From: Brucella cytisi
GTDB taxonomy: Bacteria; Pseudomonadota; Alphaproteobacteria; Rhizobiales; Rhizobiaceae
Direction of reading: 5' to 3'
Assembly (NCBI GenBank): GCA_012103075.1
Contig: JAAVLQ010000002.1
Span: forward strand, 265,001-329,000
DNA: 64,000 bases
The notes beneath the pieces are model-generated. The model was not told where the DNA came from. It did not search any database and saw nothing but the letters and a program-made list of their open reading frames with translations. A program made the position numbers and the translations under genes. How positions within the stretch are numbered: the first letter of the stretch is position 1; the number at the start of each line of letters is the position of its first letter. Below, in pieces: positions 20,997 through 30,677 of the stretch.

Positions 20997-21886
20997 ATGA
21001 CAGCGATCACATCGACCGACATCATCCCGGCAAAGTCATCAAGGCGCAGACGCTACAGCCTCGTTGCCGTTGCGCTTCTTCTGCCGATGGCCTTGATCAA
21101 TCTCATTGCCTTCATTGCGCCGGTTGCCCATCTGGCGCAGATATCCTTCCTGCAGAGCGAGAGCGGCGGTGTCCTGACAGACCGCTATACGTTCGAGAAT
21201 TATATCAATTTCTTCACCGACAGTTTCAATTGGGGTCTGGTGTTCAACTCGCTCTGGCTGAGCGCGTTCATCACGTTGGCAACGCTTATCTGTGCCTATC
21301 CGATTGCGCTTTTCTTGCATCGTGTTTCGCCGGTCTGGCGCAACTTCCTTTTCGTGGTGACGGTCTCGCCGCTGCTCGTCAGCAGCGTGGTGCGCACCTA
21401 TGGCTGGATGGTGCTTCTCGGCGATCAGGGACTTGTCAATGGAGCCTTGATGAACCTCGGCATCATTTCCTCCCCATCAGGCTCGTCAACAATACGCTCG
21501 GCGTATTCATCGGGATGGTGGAAATCCTGATCCCCTATATGGCGCTGTCGTTGATTGCCGGTTTCGGGCGCCTGAACGCCTCGCTTGAGGAAGCTGCAGC
21601 ATCCCTCGGCGCCAATGCCTTCACGCGGTTTCGCCGGATCATCCTGCCACTCACCTTGCCGGGCATCGCACTTGGCTGCCTGCTTTGCTTCGTGCTGGCA
21701 ATCAGCTCCTTCATCACACCGAAATTGCTTGGTGGCGGGCGCGTGTTCCTGCTGGCGACGGAAATCTACGACCGGGCTGTGATCCAGCTTGAATGGCCGC
21801 GAGCCGCCGCAACCTCCGTCATTGTCCTGATCATCTTCGGTCTCGCTTTGATGGTCTATTCCCGCATCGCACGTCGCATCGACTGA
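20997..21886 (+). CDS. ABC transporter permease, PotB type (frameshifted)
   Basis: An inner-membrane permease of about 296 residues. Six helices are predicted, starting YSLVAVALLLPMALINLIAFI, with the binding-protein-dependent EAA loop LEEAAASLGANAFTRFRRIILPLTLPGI in the second half (residues about 195-222). The frame breaks near 21475, where TCC-TCC-CCC-ATC is needed but one C of the run is missing. I start at ATG 20997, 5 bases after the ATPase stop. Confidence 0.92.
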
Positions 21887-21905
21887 TTGGCAAAGGAGAA
21901 ACGAG

Positions 21906-22696
21906 ATGATTGGTTCAACTTCATTGCCATTCCGCCTTCTGGTCGGTCTGCTCTATCTGTTCCTGCTGGCCCCATTCTGGTCGTCGTGCCGCTATCGTTC
22001 AGCAACGACAACTATCTTACTTTTCCGCCGCAGAGCTGGGGTGTGCGGTGGTATGCGGAAATGCTGCATCATGAAACGCTCATTCAGGCGTTCTGGATCA
22101 GCCTCGGCATTGCATCGGTTGTCACCGTCCTGTCGCTTCTGGCAGGTATCCCGGCGGCCTATGCCATCCGCCGTTATCAGTTCCGTGGACGCGAAGCGGT
22201 GCTGAACCTCTTTACCGCGCCGCTGCTTCTGCCTTCCATCGTGCTTGGCCTTGCCATTCTGCTGGTCTTTGTGCGGCTGGAACTGCTCGGCACGTTCACC
22301 GGTCTGGTGATCGCCCATCTGATCGTGACGACCCCTTACGTCATCCGCATCATGATAACGGCGTTCTCGACACTGCCGCCATCGGTTGAAGAGGCGGCCA
22401 CGATGCTGGGTGCGTCACCGTTCACCGTGTTTCGTCGCATCACCCTGCCGTTGATGATGCCGGGTCTGGTTGCAAGTGCTGCACTGTCCTTCCTTCTGTC
22501 CTTCGATGAGGTAGTGATCTCGCTCTTCATCACCGGACCACGTATGACGACGCTGCCGGTGGAAATCTTCAACTATGTCGAAAGCCGCACCGACCCAATG
22601 ACCGCTTCCATCTCGGTCGTGCTGATCGCGGCGACACTGCTCATCATCTTCGTCATCGAACGCACACTCGGATTGTCACGCACAATCGGCAAATAA
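21906..22696 (+). CDS. ABC transporter permease, PotC type (frameshifted)
   Basis: The second permease, about 263 residues. It begins MIGSTSLPFRLLVGLLYLFLLAP and continues in another frame as ILVVVPLSFSNDNYLTFPP, with the EAA loop VEEAATMLGASPFTVFRRITLP (residues 160-182, split here by text only). The frame break near 21973 is again one C missing from a C5 run. AAAGGAGAAACGAG ahead of ATG 21906 supports the start. Its stop is 26 bases before the aldolase gene. Confidence 0.92.
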
Positions 22697-22722
22697 CCTT
22701 CCAACTGAAAGTGACTGCAAGC

Positions 22723-23504
22723 ATGGAAAATATCGCCCTCTGGATGTCGCAACCGCATTTCAGCTATCTCGAAATTGCCCGGACCTGCGGCTTCTCATCC
22801 TTCGTTCTCGAACTTGAACACGGAACCTTCGACCTGTCGACGCTGGACCAGTTTCTGGCTTTCACCAAAGCGCAGGGTCTCTCTACCCTGACGAAGGTGC
22901 TGGCACCGACGCCGGAAGCCATTCAGCAGGCGTTGGACTTCGGATCGGATGGCGTCATCGTTCCGCATATCCTCGGCGTGGAACATGCGCATCAGGTTAC
23001 GAAGGCTGCAAAATATCCGCTGGTCGGCACGCGCTCTTATACGGGTGGCCGCATTTTCGGCTATGCCCGTCCGGCGACCGATGCCTTCGAAAAAAGAACA
23101 AGCGCACCAAATGCTTCGCCATGGTCGAGACGGCGGAAAGTCTTGCCGACGTCGAGAAGATTATCGCGCTCGATACGGTCGACGGCTTGTTTCCCGGCCC
23201 TTCGGATCTGGCGCTTGCACGCGGTCGGGGAGCATACGCTTTCAATCATGACGACAAGGCCGATCTGCACCGCTGTGCGGCGGCTGCACGCGCTGCCGGG
23301 AAGCCATGGATCATGCCCGCCCGGACTGAAGCCGAACGGCGCTTCGCACAGGAAGAGGGCGCCGCGATGCTGGTCGTCGCCACCCAGAACATGACGCTTC
23401 GCCGGGGCATGGTTTCGACTGTGAACATGCTGAAAAACGAAGCCCCTCGTTGCCTGACTGAACTGAATACCCACTCATTCGCTGGAGGAAGAAATGAAGA
23501 TTAG
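22723..23504 (+). CDS. HpcH/HpaI aldolase family protein (frameshifted)
   Basis: A class II pyruvate aldolase/lyase-like enzyme of about 260 residues: SSFVLELEHGTFD, GSDGVIVPHILGVEHA, MVETAESLADVEKI and GLFPGPSDLALARGRG. The Glu of MVET and Asp of GPSD are the expected divalent-metal ligands. The family cleaves or forms C-C bonds with pyruvate-type or oxaloacetate-type substrates. The frame breaks near 23090 (A7 read as A6). ATG 22723 is the first reasonable start, without a clear Shine-Dalgarno. The stop overlaps the start of the next gene by 11 bases. Confidence 0.88.
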
Positions 23505-24334
23505 CCTGATCCAAACGAGCCCGCAGACCGACAAGGCAGAGAACCTGCGTATTACGCGGGGATTGATGGAAGATGCCGTGCGCACGGATTCTCCGGACCT
23601 GATCGTGCTGCCCGAATATTTCGAATATTACGGCGGTACTCCGGAAGAAAAACTTGCGGCAGCCGAGAGCGTTCCCGGTGGTCCTGCCTACAAGATGGCG
23701 CAGGACTTTGCTCGCGAGCACAAGGTCTTCGTCCATGCCGGAACCTTGATGGAAAAGGTTCCAAACGAAAAGCGGATCTACAATTCCACCTTCGTCTTCA
23801 ATCGCGAAGGCAAGGAGATTGCGCATTATCGCAAGATCCATATGTTCGACATCGTCGGGCCGGACGGAACGGCCTATAAAGGAATCCGCAACTGTCAAGC
23901 CGGGCGAGAATGTTGTCGTCTATGACCTTGACGGGTTCAAGGTCGGCTGCGCGATCTGCTACGACATCCGCTTTGCCGAACTTTATCTGGAGCTGGAAAA
24001 GGCCGGTGCCGATGTCATCGTGCTTCCCGCCGCATTCACGCTGCAAACCGGCAAGGATCACTGGGAGGTGCTGGCGCGTGCCCGTGCCATCGAAACCCAG
24101 ACCTATTTTGCCGCCTGCGGCCAGACCGGCAGCACGGTTTCGAATGGCGAACGGCGTCATACCTATGGTCACTCGCTCGTCTGCGATCCGTGGGGCCACG
24201 TTGTGGCGCGCGCGTCTGACGGCGTCGGCTTCGTGACGGCGCGCATCGAGCGCGCGCAGATCGAGCGTGTGCGTTCGCTCATCCCCATGGTCAGCCATCG
24301 CCGTATCGGCAAGCAATTGCAAGCCTGCGCATAG
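23494..24334 (+). CDS. Carbon-nitrogen hydrolase (nitrilase superfamily, frameshifted)
   Basis: A cytoplasmic amidohydrolase of about 280 residues with the Glu-Lys-Cys triad visible as LPEYFEYY (E), HYRKIHMFD (K) and GCAICYDIRF (C). It resembles omega-amidases and N-carbamoyl-amine or deaminated-amide hydrolases. The frame break near 23883 is one extra G after TATAAA. A strong GGAGGAAGAA lies just ahead of ATG 23494 and inside the end of the aldolase gene, so the two are translationally coupled. The substrate is not determinable; the neighbours suggest an amide derived from the imported compound. Confidence 0.9.
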
Positions 24335-24344
24335 GAGGCCTCAT

Positions 24345-25009
24345 ATGTATACGATCAATCCCATGCCGGAGCAGGTTGCTGCCGGTGACCTCCAGCTTCT
24401 GTCGGGGGTCGAGACAGCCACTGTCGGACACTGGCGCTTCTTCGGTTTCATGCACCGATCCATCCAACCGCTCCTCCCGAAACGCCGTGTGGTCGGCACT
24501 GCCGTCACCATCGCCATTCCGGGCCCGGATTCCACCCTGCTTCACCACGTAACCGGAATGCTTCGCCCCGGCGATATTCTGGTGGTGGATCGGATGGGCG
24601 ACGACCGCTATGCGTGCTGGGGCGGCGGTGTGACCATCGCTGCGAAGGCCTCGGGTGCGGTCGCTGGCATCGTGGATGGCCCGTGCACGGACCTGACGGA
24701 AATCGAGGATTCCGATTTTCCGATGTGGGCGAGGGTATCTCGCCCATCACCACCCGGCTCTATGATCTGGGCGGTGGCATCAACATTCCGGTCTCTTGCG
24801 GCGGTGTGGTCGTCAATCCCGGTGATGCCATTCTGGCCGATGAGAGCGGGGTTCTGGTCCTGCCGCGGGACGAAGTGAATGCGGTTGCCTCGCGCGCGCT
24901 CGATATACAAGACAAGGGCAAGGTGCGTGAGGCTTCGGTGAAAACCGGCCTCAAGCTCGGTGACGTGTCTGGCGCAACCAAGAAAATTCTCGCCCACGCG
25001 GGAAGCTGA
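24345..25009 (+). CDS. RraA family protein (HMG-aldolase-like, frameshifted)
   Basis: About 220 residues of the RraA/demethylmenaquinone-methyltransferase-like fold: VGTAVTIAIPGPDSTLLHHV, GDILVVDRMGDDRYACWGGGVTIAAKASG, IVDGPCTDLTEIEDSDFPMWA and INIPVSCGGVVVNPGDAILADESG. Members act as 4-hydroxy-4-methyl-2-oxoglutarate aldolases/oxaloacetate decarboxylases. Here the Arg of the usual Arg-Asp pair is Thr (DGPCTDL), so catalysis may differ. The break near 24735 is G4 read as G3. AGGAGG precedes ATG 24345. It is the last enzyme of the operon. Confidence 0.87.
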
Positions 25010-25191
25010 TCCGATACGGGCCGGTTTCGGCCGGCCCTGATCATTTGTGGGATTGAATATGACTATTTGCTTATTTTCATCTCGCAAGTGTCTTAGAAGG
25101 AAAGGACGAATCTGGTTACCCGGAGCGCTATAAGGGACTTCAAGAAACGCAGACGCGCGGGTGATTGAAATGGGAAGGGACATGCCCGTCC

Positions 25192-26114
25192 ATGAATATC
25201 CGTTTTCTGGAAACGGTGATCTGGTTGTCGGAACTGCGTAATTTCCGGGCGACGGCGGCTCGCCTCAATATGACCCCGGCGGCGATATCCAATCGTATCG
25301 GCGCGATGGAGCAGGAACTGGGGTTCCGGCTCTTCGACCGCGATGCCCGCGACGTCAATCTGACGGCGGAAGGCGAAGCCTTTGTCGAGGGCGCGCGCGA
25401 TGTCGTACGCCGTTATCATGATCTGGTGGAAGGCCTGAGCCCGCAAAACGGGCTTGAAGGCACGCTGAAGATTGGCATCGTTCCGAGCCTCGCCATGACC
25501 ATATTGCCGGGCATTCTCGATATCGTCCGCCAACGCTACCCGCAGATACGCATCTCGATCACGACCTCATCATCGAAAGGGATCGTGCAGAAGCTGGAGC
25601 AGCGGGAACTCGACATCGTTTTCGCCATCAAGCCCGAGCCTACGCCCAACCTGCGCATCGTCGACATATGCACTTTCGGCATGTTCTGGATATCGCGCAG
25701 CAATCAGTTTCCGGGCGGGGCTGAAGACATGCTGTCACGCGATGACCTGCTTGGCTGCAATCTCATTTCCTATGAGAGCGGTTCCTATAATTATCAGCAG
25801 ATCATCAATTATTTCACGGAAGAGCGCCTGAAAGACGCGACCGTTCATTATTCAATTCGCTCACCACGACGATCAACATGATTTCGGCTGGTGTCGGTAT
25901 TTCCGTCATTCCGCCGGTGGTGATCCAGAAAGAGCTTCGGACGGGTGAGCTGCAAGTGCTGAATACCAATGCCGTTTTCCCGGCGACGAGCTATAGCGCT
26001 ATTTATCTCGAAAGCGCAGCGACGCGCCTGATCACTCTTGTGGCCAACATCGCCCGTGAAGCCGGGCGCAATTTCAGCGGCAATTTCAGTGATAGTCTGG
26101 CCTATCAGGATTAG
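25192..26114 (+). CDS. LysR family transcriptional regulator (frameshifted)
   Basis: A regulator of about 307 residues. The winged helix-turn-helix is RFLETVIWLSELRNFRATAARLNMTPAAISNRIGAMEQELGFRLFDR (residues 3-50), followed by a periplasmic-binding-protein-like effector domain (LKIGIVPSLAMTILPGILDIVR, ISAGVGISVIPPVVIQKEL). The break near 25855 is A3 read as A2. It follows the RraA gene by 182 bp on the same strand, so it probably controls the ABC/aldolase/nitrilase/RraA operon, though it has its own promoter space. ATG 25192 is the family start. Confidence 0.9.
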
Positions 26115-26129
26115 CGTGCAGCTTTCCGT

Positions 26130-26917
26130 TCAGGCTGGTTTCAGGCCCTGCGTGGGCATATCCCCGCAATAAATACTGGTGATCTCTTCGGCGACCGGGC
26201 GCTGCAACTCCCAGAGATTGCGGTCGCGGATGCCTTTTTCTTCTAGATGCTTGACGGTGAGATAGAGATATTCGGCGCAGGAACCCATATGCCCGCAGGC
26301 GCGCGCAAGCAATTGTGCCACGGAGGTCAGGGGCATGTTGTCCGAAAGCCTGTCTCCACGCGGTCCGGCCCAGAAAACGAGCGCACGTATTGGCCCATCC
26401 TCGGTGTCGATCGAAACCCAGCGGATGGAATAGGCATCGTCAATCGAACTGATTTCGCGCCGGATCATTCGGCGCAATTGTCCAAGGCGGTCCTCATCGG
26501 ACAGCCGGAAAGCAATACCCTTGCAGCTGCCGCCCGGTCGCAGCGCCAGCATAAACCCGGCTGGGCCATCGTTGCGCGCCAGCGGGTCAGCCGAAGGCAG
26601 AATGAACGGTGCCAGCCGCTCGCCGTTCCGGCGCGCGAGTCCACCGCCTCGAAATCCGGCTTCCAGATCAGGGAGCCATAGGCGAAAACCCAGAGCGGGT
26701 TGTCTCCTGCTTCGTGAAAGAGCTGTTCCGCCAGTTCATCGACCTCATTGTCGGTGATCGGTGCCCGGCTCGGATCAGGGCCGCGATCAACCTCAAGCCG
26801 AAGGCTCAGCGAAACGAGTTCCTCGGTCAAAGCCATACGGGACAGATCGGCAGAAGGCGCGGCGTATTCAGGCTGATCGTAATTCTGGGTCATTCTTTCA
26901 CGGCAAAGCATGTTCAT
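26130..26917 (-). CDS. ChaC-type gamma-glutamylcyclotransferase (frameshifted)
   Basis: A cytosolic enzyme of about 260 residues that likely cleaves glutathione to 5-oxoproline and Cys-Gly. The signature is WVFAYGSLIWKPDFE (about residues 75-90), with RSFCLRLTRWRAT and, in the second frame, GSCKGIAFRLSDED and EYLYLTVKHLEEKGIRD. The frame break lies near 26550. The start may be ATG 26917 or 26893; the former has GAGG upstream. It converges on the LysR gene with 15 bases between stops, and lies 12 bases after a small hypothetical gene on the same strand. Confidence 0.85.
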
Positions 26918-26929
26918 GGATGCGTCGCC

Positions 26930-27208
26930 TCAGATACTCGCATTTTTGCGCATATCATCAAGCTGCCGCAATGATGAAAACAACAATTCCCGGTCTCGCA
27001 GATGTTCTTCGTAGAGAGACACGAAAATGGAGTTCGTCGTTACATGTGGCTCAGGCGCGGACTGGGCGCGTCGCAAGCTGTTGTTGGCCTTGCGCTTGGC
27101 ATCTTCGACTTTGGCAAGCAATTCTTGAAGCCTTCCGGAATTGCCAAACGCACGAACACCGGCTTCCGGTGCGCCTGAGGCGACTGTATTCGATGTCGAG
27201 TGGATCAT
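26930..27208 (-). CDS. Small hypothetical protein upstream of chaC
   Basis: About 92 residues, no family recognised. It looks soluble and helical, with RLQELLAKVEDAKRKANNSLRRAQ able to form a coiled coil, and FVSLYEEHLRDRELLFSSLRQLDDMRKN near the end. I take the ATG at 27208 because GGAG is 9 bases upstream; 27229 is a possible longer start. It precedes chaC by 12 bases and is probably co-transcribed. Confidence 0.6.
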   Translation of the reverse strand: MIHSTSNTVASGAPEAGVRAFGNSGRLQELLAKVEDAKRKANNSLRRAQSAPEPHVTTNSIFVSLYEEHLRDRELLFSSLRQLDDMRKNASI

Positions 27209-27491
27209 GGTCTGCATCTCCAATGGCAAGATATAGAGCTGATCGTGGAGTCTGTTTATGATATAATGATGTTATAAAATGTACTAAATTACATTCTTGT
27301 GATGTTGTGTTTCGGGCATTGTTTTTAAGAGTAATTCTATTTCTTGCTAGGAGCATTTTTAGCACTGTCGCCCCGTTGAAAACGAGGCATTCAATGCCAA
27401 AACTTCCAGTGAACAAGGAAAATTCGCGTGGTAGTGCTGCGCTCGGACAGATTCCGGGACGTGCAGACAGCTGGCATTTGAGGCCGGGATA
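27209..27491. other. AT-rich intergenic region
   Basis: About 280 bases, clearly more AT-rich than the surroundings (for instance 27250-27360). It should contain the promoter of the small gene and chaC on the minus strand. A 37-codon plus-strand ORF starting at 27393 has a GAGG upstream, but nothing else supports it. Confidence 0.4.
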
Positions 27492-27662
27492 TCAATCAGC
27501 GTCATGATTCATGAACGGGAGCATATCGACCGTGTCGATTGTCGTCGGCTCGACGGGCTTGCCGTCTGGCTTGGCAAAAATCATCACTGCAAAACAGTAG
27601 ATCAGAAACACTGCCACGCCGATAGCTAGCAGGCTGGCAAATATGAGTGGCCAATCAATCAT
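27492..27662 (-). CDS. Very small single-pass membrane protein (56 residues)
   Basis: A short gene below the usual ORF cutoffs. It encodes MIDWPLIFASLLAIGVAVF then LIYCFAVMIFAKPDGKP and ends VDMLPFMNHDAD. One transmembrane helix (residues 5-32) is followed by a polar tail. AAGG lies 8 bases upstream of the ATG at 27662. No family recognised; it resembles in size the small accessory subunits of membrane complexes, but no partner is seen. Codon use is ordinary for the region. Confidence 0.55.
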   Translation of the reverse strand: MIDWPLIFASLLAIGVAVFLIYCFAVMIFAKPDGKPVEPTTIDTVDMLPFMNHDAD

Positions 27663-27769
27663 GGCCGACACCTTGGCGCAGTTTGCGCGTCAACTCAACC
27701 GTCTGTTGCGATGGGAAAGCCTTAACGCTTGCCTGTAAAAGTGAGCGGCAGGTTTCGACCGGAGGCTGG

Positions 27770-28312
27770 ATGTCGGAAATAAAAACGCTGGGATCCAGAC
27801 GGGTCTACGAAAATCGTTGGATGAAGGTTCGTGAGGACCGCATTGTTTATCCGGACGGCAGCGAAAGCATTTATGGCGTTGTCGAGAAAAACGATGCCGC
27901 AATGATTTTCGCAATGGATGACGAAGACGGCGTCTATTTAGTGGAACAGTTCCGCTATCCCGTCGGGCGCCGGTTCTGGGAGCTTCCGCAAGGGGCTTGG
28001 CAGGAGCAGGGGAACGTCGATCCCCTCACTTTGGCTCGTGGAGAACTGCAAGAGGAAACCGGGCTGACCGCTGAGGAGATGGTCTATCTCGGAGAGACTT
28101 ACGAAGCCTACGGGTTTGCGGCTAACAAGTGCCATATCTTTCTCGCTACAGGACTGAAAATGGGAAAGCCCAGTCTCGATGCCGAAGAGCAGGGGCTCAT
28201 CTGCCGCCGCTTTCCTATCGGGGAAGCCGTCGAGATGATCCTTCGCGGCGATATCAAAGATGCGAGTACTATTGCCGCCTTCGGGCTTCTACGCCTGAAA
28301 GGGATTATCTGA
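27770..28312 (+). CDS. Nudix hydrolase, ADP-ribose pyrophosphatase-like
   Basis: A 180-residue intact hydrolase. The Nudix box is present around ARGELQEETGL (residues 93-103), preceded by FWELPQGAWQEQGN, and the N-terminal strand FAMDDEDGVYLVEQFRYPVG is typical of the ADP-ribose/nucleoside-diphosphate-sugar subfamily. The start is ATG 27770 with GGAGG directly upstream at 27761; longer in-frame readings into 27647 have no family similarity. It is probably a housecleaning enzyme. Confidence 0.88.
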   Translation: MSEIKTLGSRRVYENRWMKVREDRIVYPDGSESIYGVVEKNDAAMIFAMDDEDGVYLVEQFRYPVGRRFWELPQGAWQEQGNVDPLTLARGELQEETGLTAEEMVYLGETYEAYGFAANKCHIFLATGLKMGKPSLDAEEQGLICRRFPIGEAVEMILRGDIKDASTIAAFGLLRLKGII

Positions 28313-28348
28313 AGCATACTGCGCGGTAACAGGGAGCGCCCACTGAAA

Positions 28349-28532
28349 TCAATGGGGCAATCTCCACAGCAGATACAGGCCTACGACCGTTGAAAAAATG
28401 ACGCCTGACCAGAGCCAAATCTGATCGGCAAATAACAAGCGCGTCATTTTCTGTGGATCTCGATCCGTAATGCCGAAGACAACAGCGCTGACGGCGGGAT
28501 CGCTGTTAACTCAATCCAAAAATCAACTGCAT
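28349..28532 (-). CDS. Very small membrane protein (about 60 residues, one-base frame change)
   Basis: On the minus strand a perfect GGAGGA lies 7 bases before ATG 28532. The frame opens MQLIFGLS, and after removal of one T in GAGTTAACAG near 28508 continues NSDPAVSAVVFGITDRD, QKMTRLLFADQIWLWSG, VIFSTVVGLYLLWRLPH and stops at 28349. One helix (WLWSGVIFSTVVGLYLLW) is predicted. The unusually good ribosome-binding site and the coherent protein support a real gene; the length of 184 bases fits one inserted base. No family recognised. Confidence 0.5.
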
Positions 28533-28607
28533 GGCGATGTCCTCCAGCATGGTTAACAAACAACTAATGAAAAGGTTCACTCAGTTGGGTGAGTTTCATT
28601 GACATCA

Positions 28608-28623
28608 TGACATCATGATGTCA
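28608..28623. promoter_or_regulatory. Perfect 16-bp palindrome before the GntR gene
   Basis: TGACATCATGATGTCA ends 10 bases before the GntR start codon, and a further copy of the half-site (TTGACATCATG) overlaps it on the left. It is well placed as an autoregulatory operator. Confidence 0.6.
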
Positions 28624-28633
28624 CTATATCCTG

Positions 28634-29386
28634 ATGAAAATCGCAGAAGATCATGCTCCGCTCTATGCCAAGGTGGAAACATCGCTGGCGGACGATATTT
28701 CAGCCGGTGCTCTGCCTGCTGGCAGTCAGCTTCCTCCAGAAGATCGCCTGATCGAACGTTTCAGGGTCAGCCGGACGACCGTTCGCAAGGCCATTGAGAA
28801 TCTGGTCGCGCGTGGCCTTGTCGAAATTCGTCGCGGCAAGGGAACCTTCGTTGCCCAGCCCAAGGTCACGCAGGAATTGACGGAGCTGACCGGTTTTGTC
28901 GAAGATATGCAGGCGCTCGGCCGCGCGCCGACGGCACGATTGCTCGACAAGGAGGTGGTGCCAGCCGATGCAGACGTTGCGCGCCAGCTCGCTCTGCCGT
29001 CCGGAGCTCTGGTCATGCGGATCCGGCGCGTTCGGCTTGCCGACGGCGTCGCCATGTCTCTGGATGAAACATATCTGCCGCGCGAAATCGGTGAGAAGAT
29101 TGTTACGCACGATCTGGACGTCGAGCCGATCTTCACGCTGCTGGAAGATAAATATGATCTACCGCTTGTCGAGGCGGAGTATCGGCTGGAGGCTGTCACT
29201 GCTTCGCCAGATGTTGCGGACGCCCTCGCAGTCGAGCCCGGCAGCGCCGTCTTCCTGATCGAGCGCACGTCCTACACCGAGGGGCGTCGGGCAATCGACT
29301 ACGAAAAGCTCCACTATCGCGGTGATCTCATCAGCTTTGTCACTCGCCCGCCCGGCGACCGCGCGGCCAAAGATAGCCGGGGGTGA
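28634..29386 (+). CDS. GntR family regulator with UTRA domain (HutC type)
   Basis: A 250-residue intact repressor. The N-terminal winged helix is visible as LADDISAGALPAGSQLPPEDRLIERFRVSRTTVRKAI (residues 16-52) and VEIRRGKGTFVA; the rest is a UTRA ligand-binding domain (ALVMRIRRVRLADGVAMSLDETYLPREI, VFLIERTSYTEGRRAIDYEKLHYRGD). The gene ends one base before the TSUP exporter gene, and three genes follow in tight order, so it very likely controls this transport operon. Confidence 0.93.
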   Translation: MKIAEDHAPLYAKVETSLADDISAGALPAGSQLPPEDRLIERFRVSRTTVRKAIENLVARGLVEIRRGKGTFVAQPKVTQELTELTGFVEDMQALGRAPTARLLDKEVVPADADVARQLALPSGALVMRIRRVRLADGVAMSLDETYLPREIGEKIVTHDLDVEPIFTLLEDKYDLPLVEAEYRLEAVTASPDVADALAVEPGSAVFLIERTSYTEGRRAIDYEKLHYRGDLISFVTRPPGDRAAKDSRG

Positions 29387-29387
29387 A

Positions 29388-30244
29388 ATGTTGGCTTTAT
29401 GGCTGTTCATAGCGGCTTTCGGCGCAAGTGCGCTTGGTGGCGTGCTGGGCATGGCAAGCGGCATCTTCATCGTGCCGGCGCTTACGCTGTTTTTCGGTGT
29501 CGACATTCATGTCGCTATCGGGGCGAGCATTGTTTCAGTCATCGCCTGTTCTTGCGGCAGCGCGGCTCCGCTTTTGAAGCGACGGCTGACCAATGTCCGG
29601 CTTGCGGTCGTTCTTGAGACGGCAACCACGCTTGGCGCGCTGACCGGCGTGTTTCTGATCGGAATCGTTTCGACTTCGGTTCTATATGGGTTGTTCGCGG
29701 CCATTCTGGTGCTTTCTGCAAAGCAGATGCTGGTACGGCGGCGCGACGAAATCGGCGCAGCGGTGCCGGATGCGAAAAAGCCTCTCCACAAGCCTGCGGC
29801 TGCATTCTAGCTTTCCCGATCACATATCCGGGCAGGAGGTGCATTATCGCGTCGGCCATGTTCCGCTGGGCATGGCGCTGATGTATGGGGCGGGACTGGT
29901 CTCGGCCCTTCTGGGGATAGGCTCGGGCGTTTTGAAAATCCCGGCGATGGATACCGCCTTGAAACTTCCTATCAAGGTCTCGTCCGCCACCTCCAATTTC
30001 ATGATCGGCGTGACGGCTGCTGCAAGCAAGCGCAAGCGCCTATTTTGTTCGCGGTGACATCGACATCGGGATCACGGGACCGATTGCGCTTGGTTCGGTC
30101 ATCGGTGCGCTGGTCGGCGCTCGCCTGCTGATGAGCCTTCCGGCGGAAAAACTGCGCGTCTTCTTCGTCGCGGTTCTCCTTGTTCTCGCGGTCCAGATGC
30201 TTCTGAGCGCTTTCGGTATAGAGATCTCTGGAGGCTTAAAATGA
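29388..30244 (+). CDS. TSUP (TauE/SafE) family permease (frameshifted)
   Basis: A membrane protein of about 285 residues and 8 helices in two repeats: LWLFIAAFGASALGGVLGMASGIFIVPAL and, in the second half, GMALMYGAGLVSALLGIGSGVLKIPAM, both with the G-x-G-x-G-x-x-x-x-P pattern of the sulfite/organosulfur exporter family. Breaks lie near 29795 and 30035. The last codons overlap the DUF1634 start as ATGA at 30241. The family moves sulfite, sulfoacetate or other small anions, so a sulfur or carboxylate substrate is plausible. Confidence 0.88.
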
Positions 30245-30546
30245 AAGTTACCGCAGACGCCGGACGACGGGACAAAATCATTGCAGCGCTTCTTTGGTAT
30301 GGCACATGGTTCGCTTCTGCCTTGATCGCGGTTGGTGTCGTTATGACTTCTATTGAACCGACGTCGCTTGCACTGAACGGCTATGACATCGTGAATGCTG
30401 GCATTGCGGTATTCATTCTCCTGCCGATCATCCGCGTCGCGCTGACGATGTATCTTTTTCTACGCGAGCGTGATTACGTCTACACCGTCATTGCCGCAAC
30501 GGTTCTGCTGATTATCGCAACCGGCATCGTCGTGGACTTTCGCTAA
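30241..30546 (+). CDS. DUF1634 family membrane protein
   Basis: A 101-residue protein with three predicted helices (WYGTWFASALIAVGVVMTSI, IVNAGIAVFILLPIIRVALTMYLF, VYTVIAATVLLIIATGIVVDF). DUF1634 proteins are found next to TSUP permeases and are thought to be partner subunits. The ATGA overlap with the TSUP gene fits this. Intact. Confidence 0.88.
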   Translation: MKVTADAGRRDKIIAALLWYGTWFASALIAVGVVMTSIEPTSLALNGYDIVNAGIAVFILLPIIRVALTMYLFLRERDYVYTVIAATVLLIIATGIVVDFR

Positions 30547-30677
30547 TCCCGATAAATCGCGTGAAACATAAGCAATATGGCTTGCATCGGCGTGCGTGGG
30601 CTGATTTTCTGCTCGCCAAAGCCGAAAGCATCGACCCTGATCCGTCGCACGCTCCGGACAAAAGCGGAGGGGACGGA

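Noticed and set aside
27393..27507. 37-codon plus-strand ORF with a GAGG upstream
   Set aside because: No conserved features and it lies in an AT-rich promoter region.
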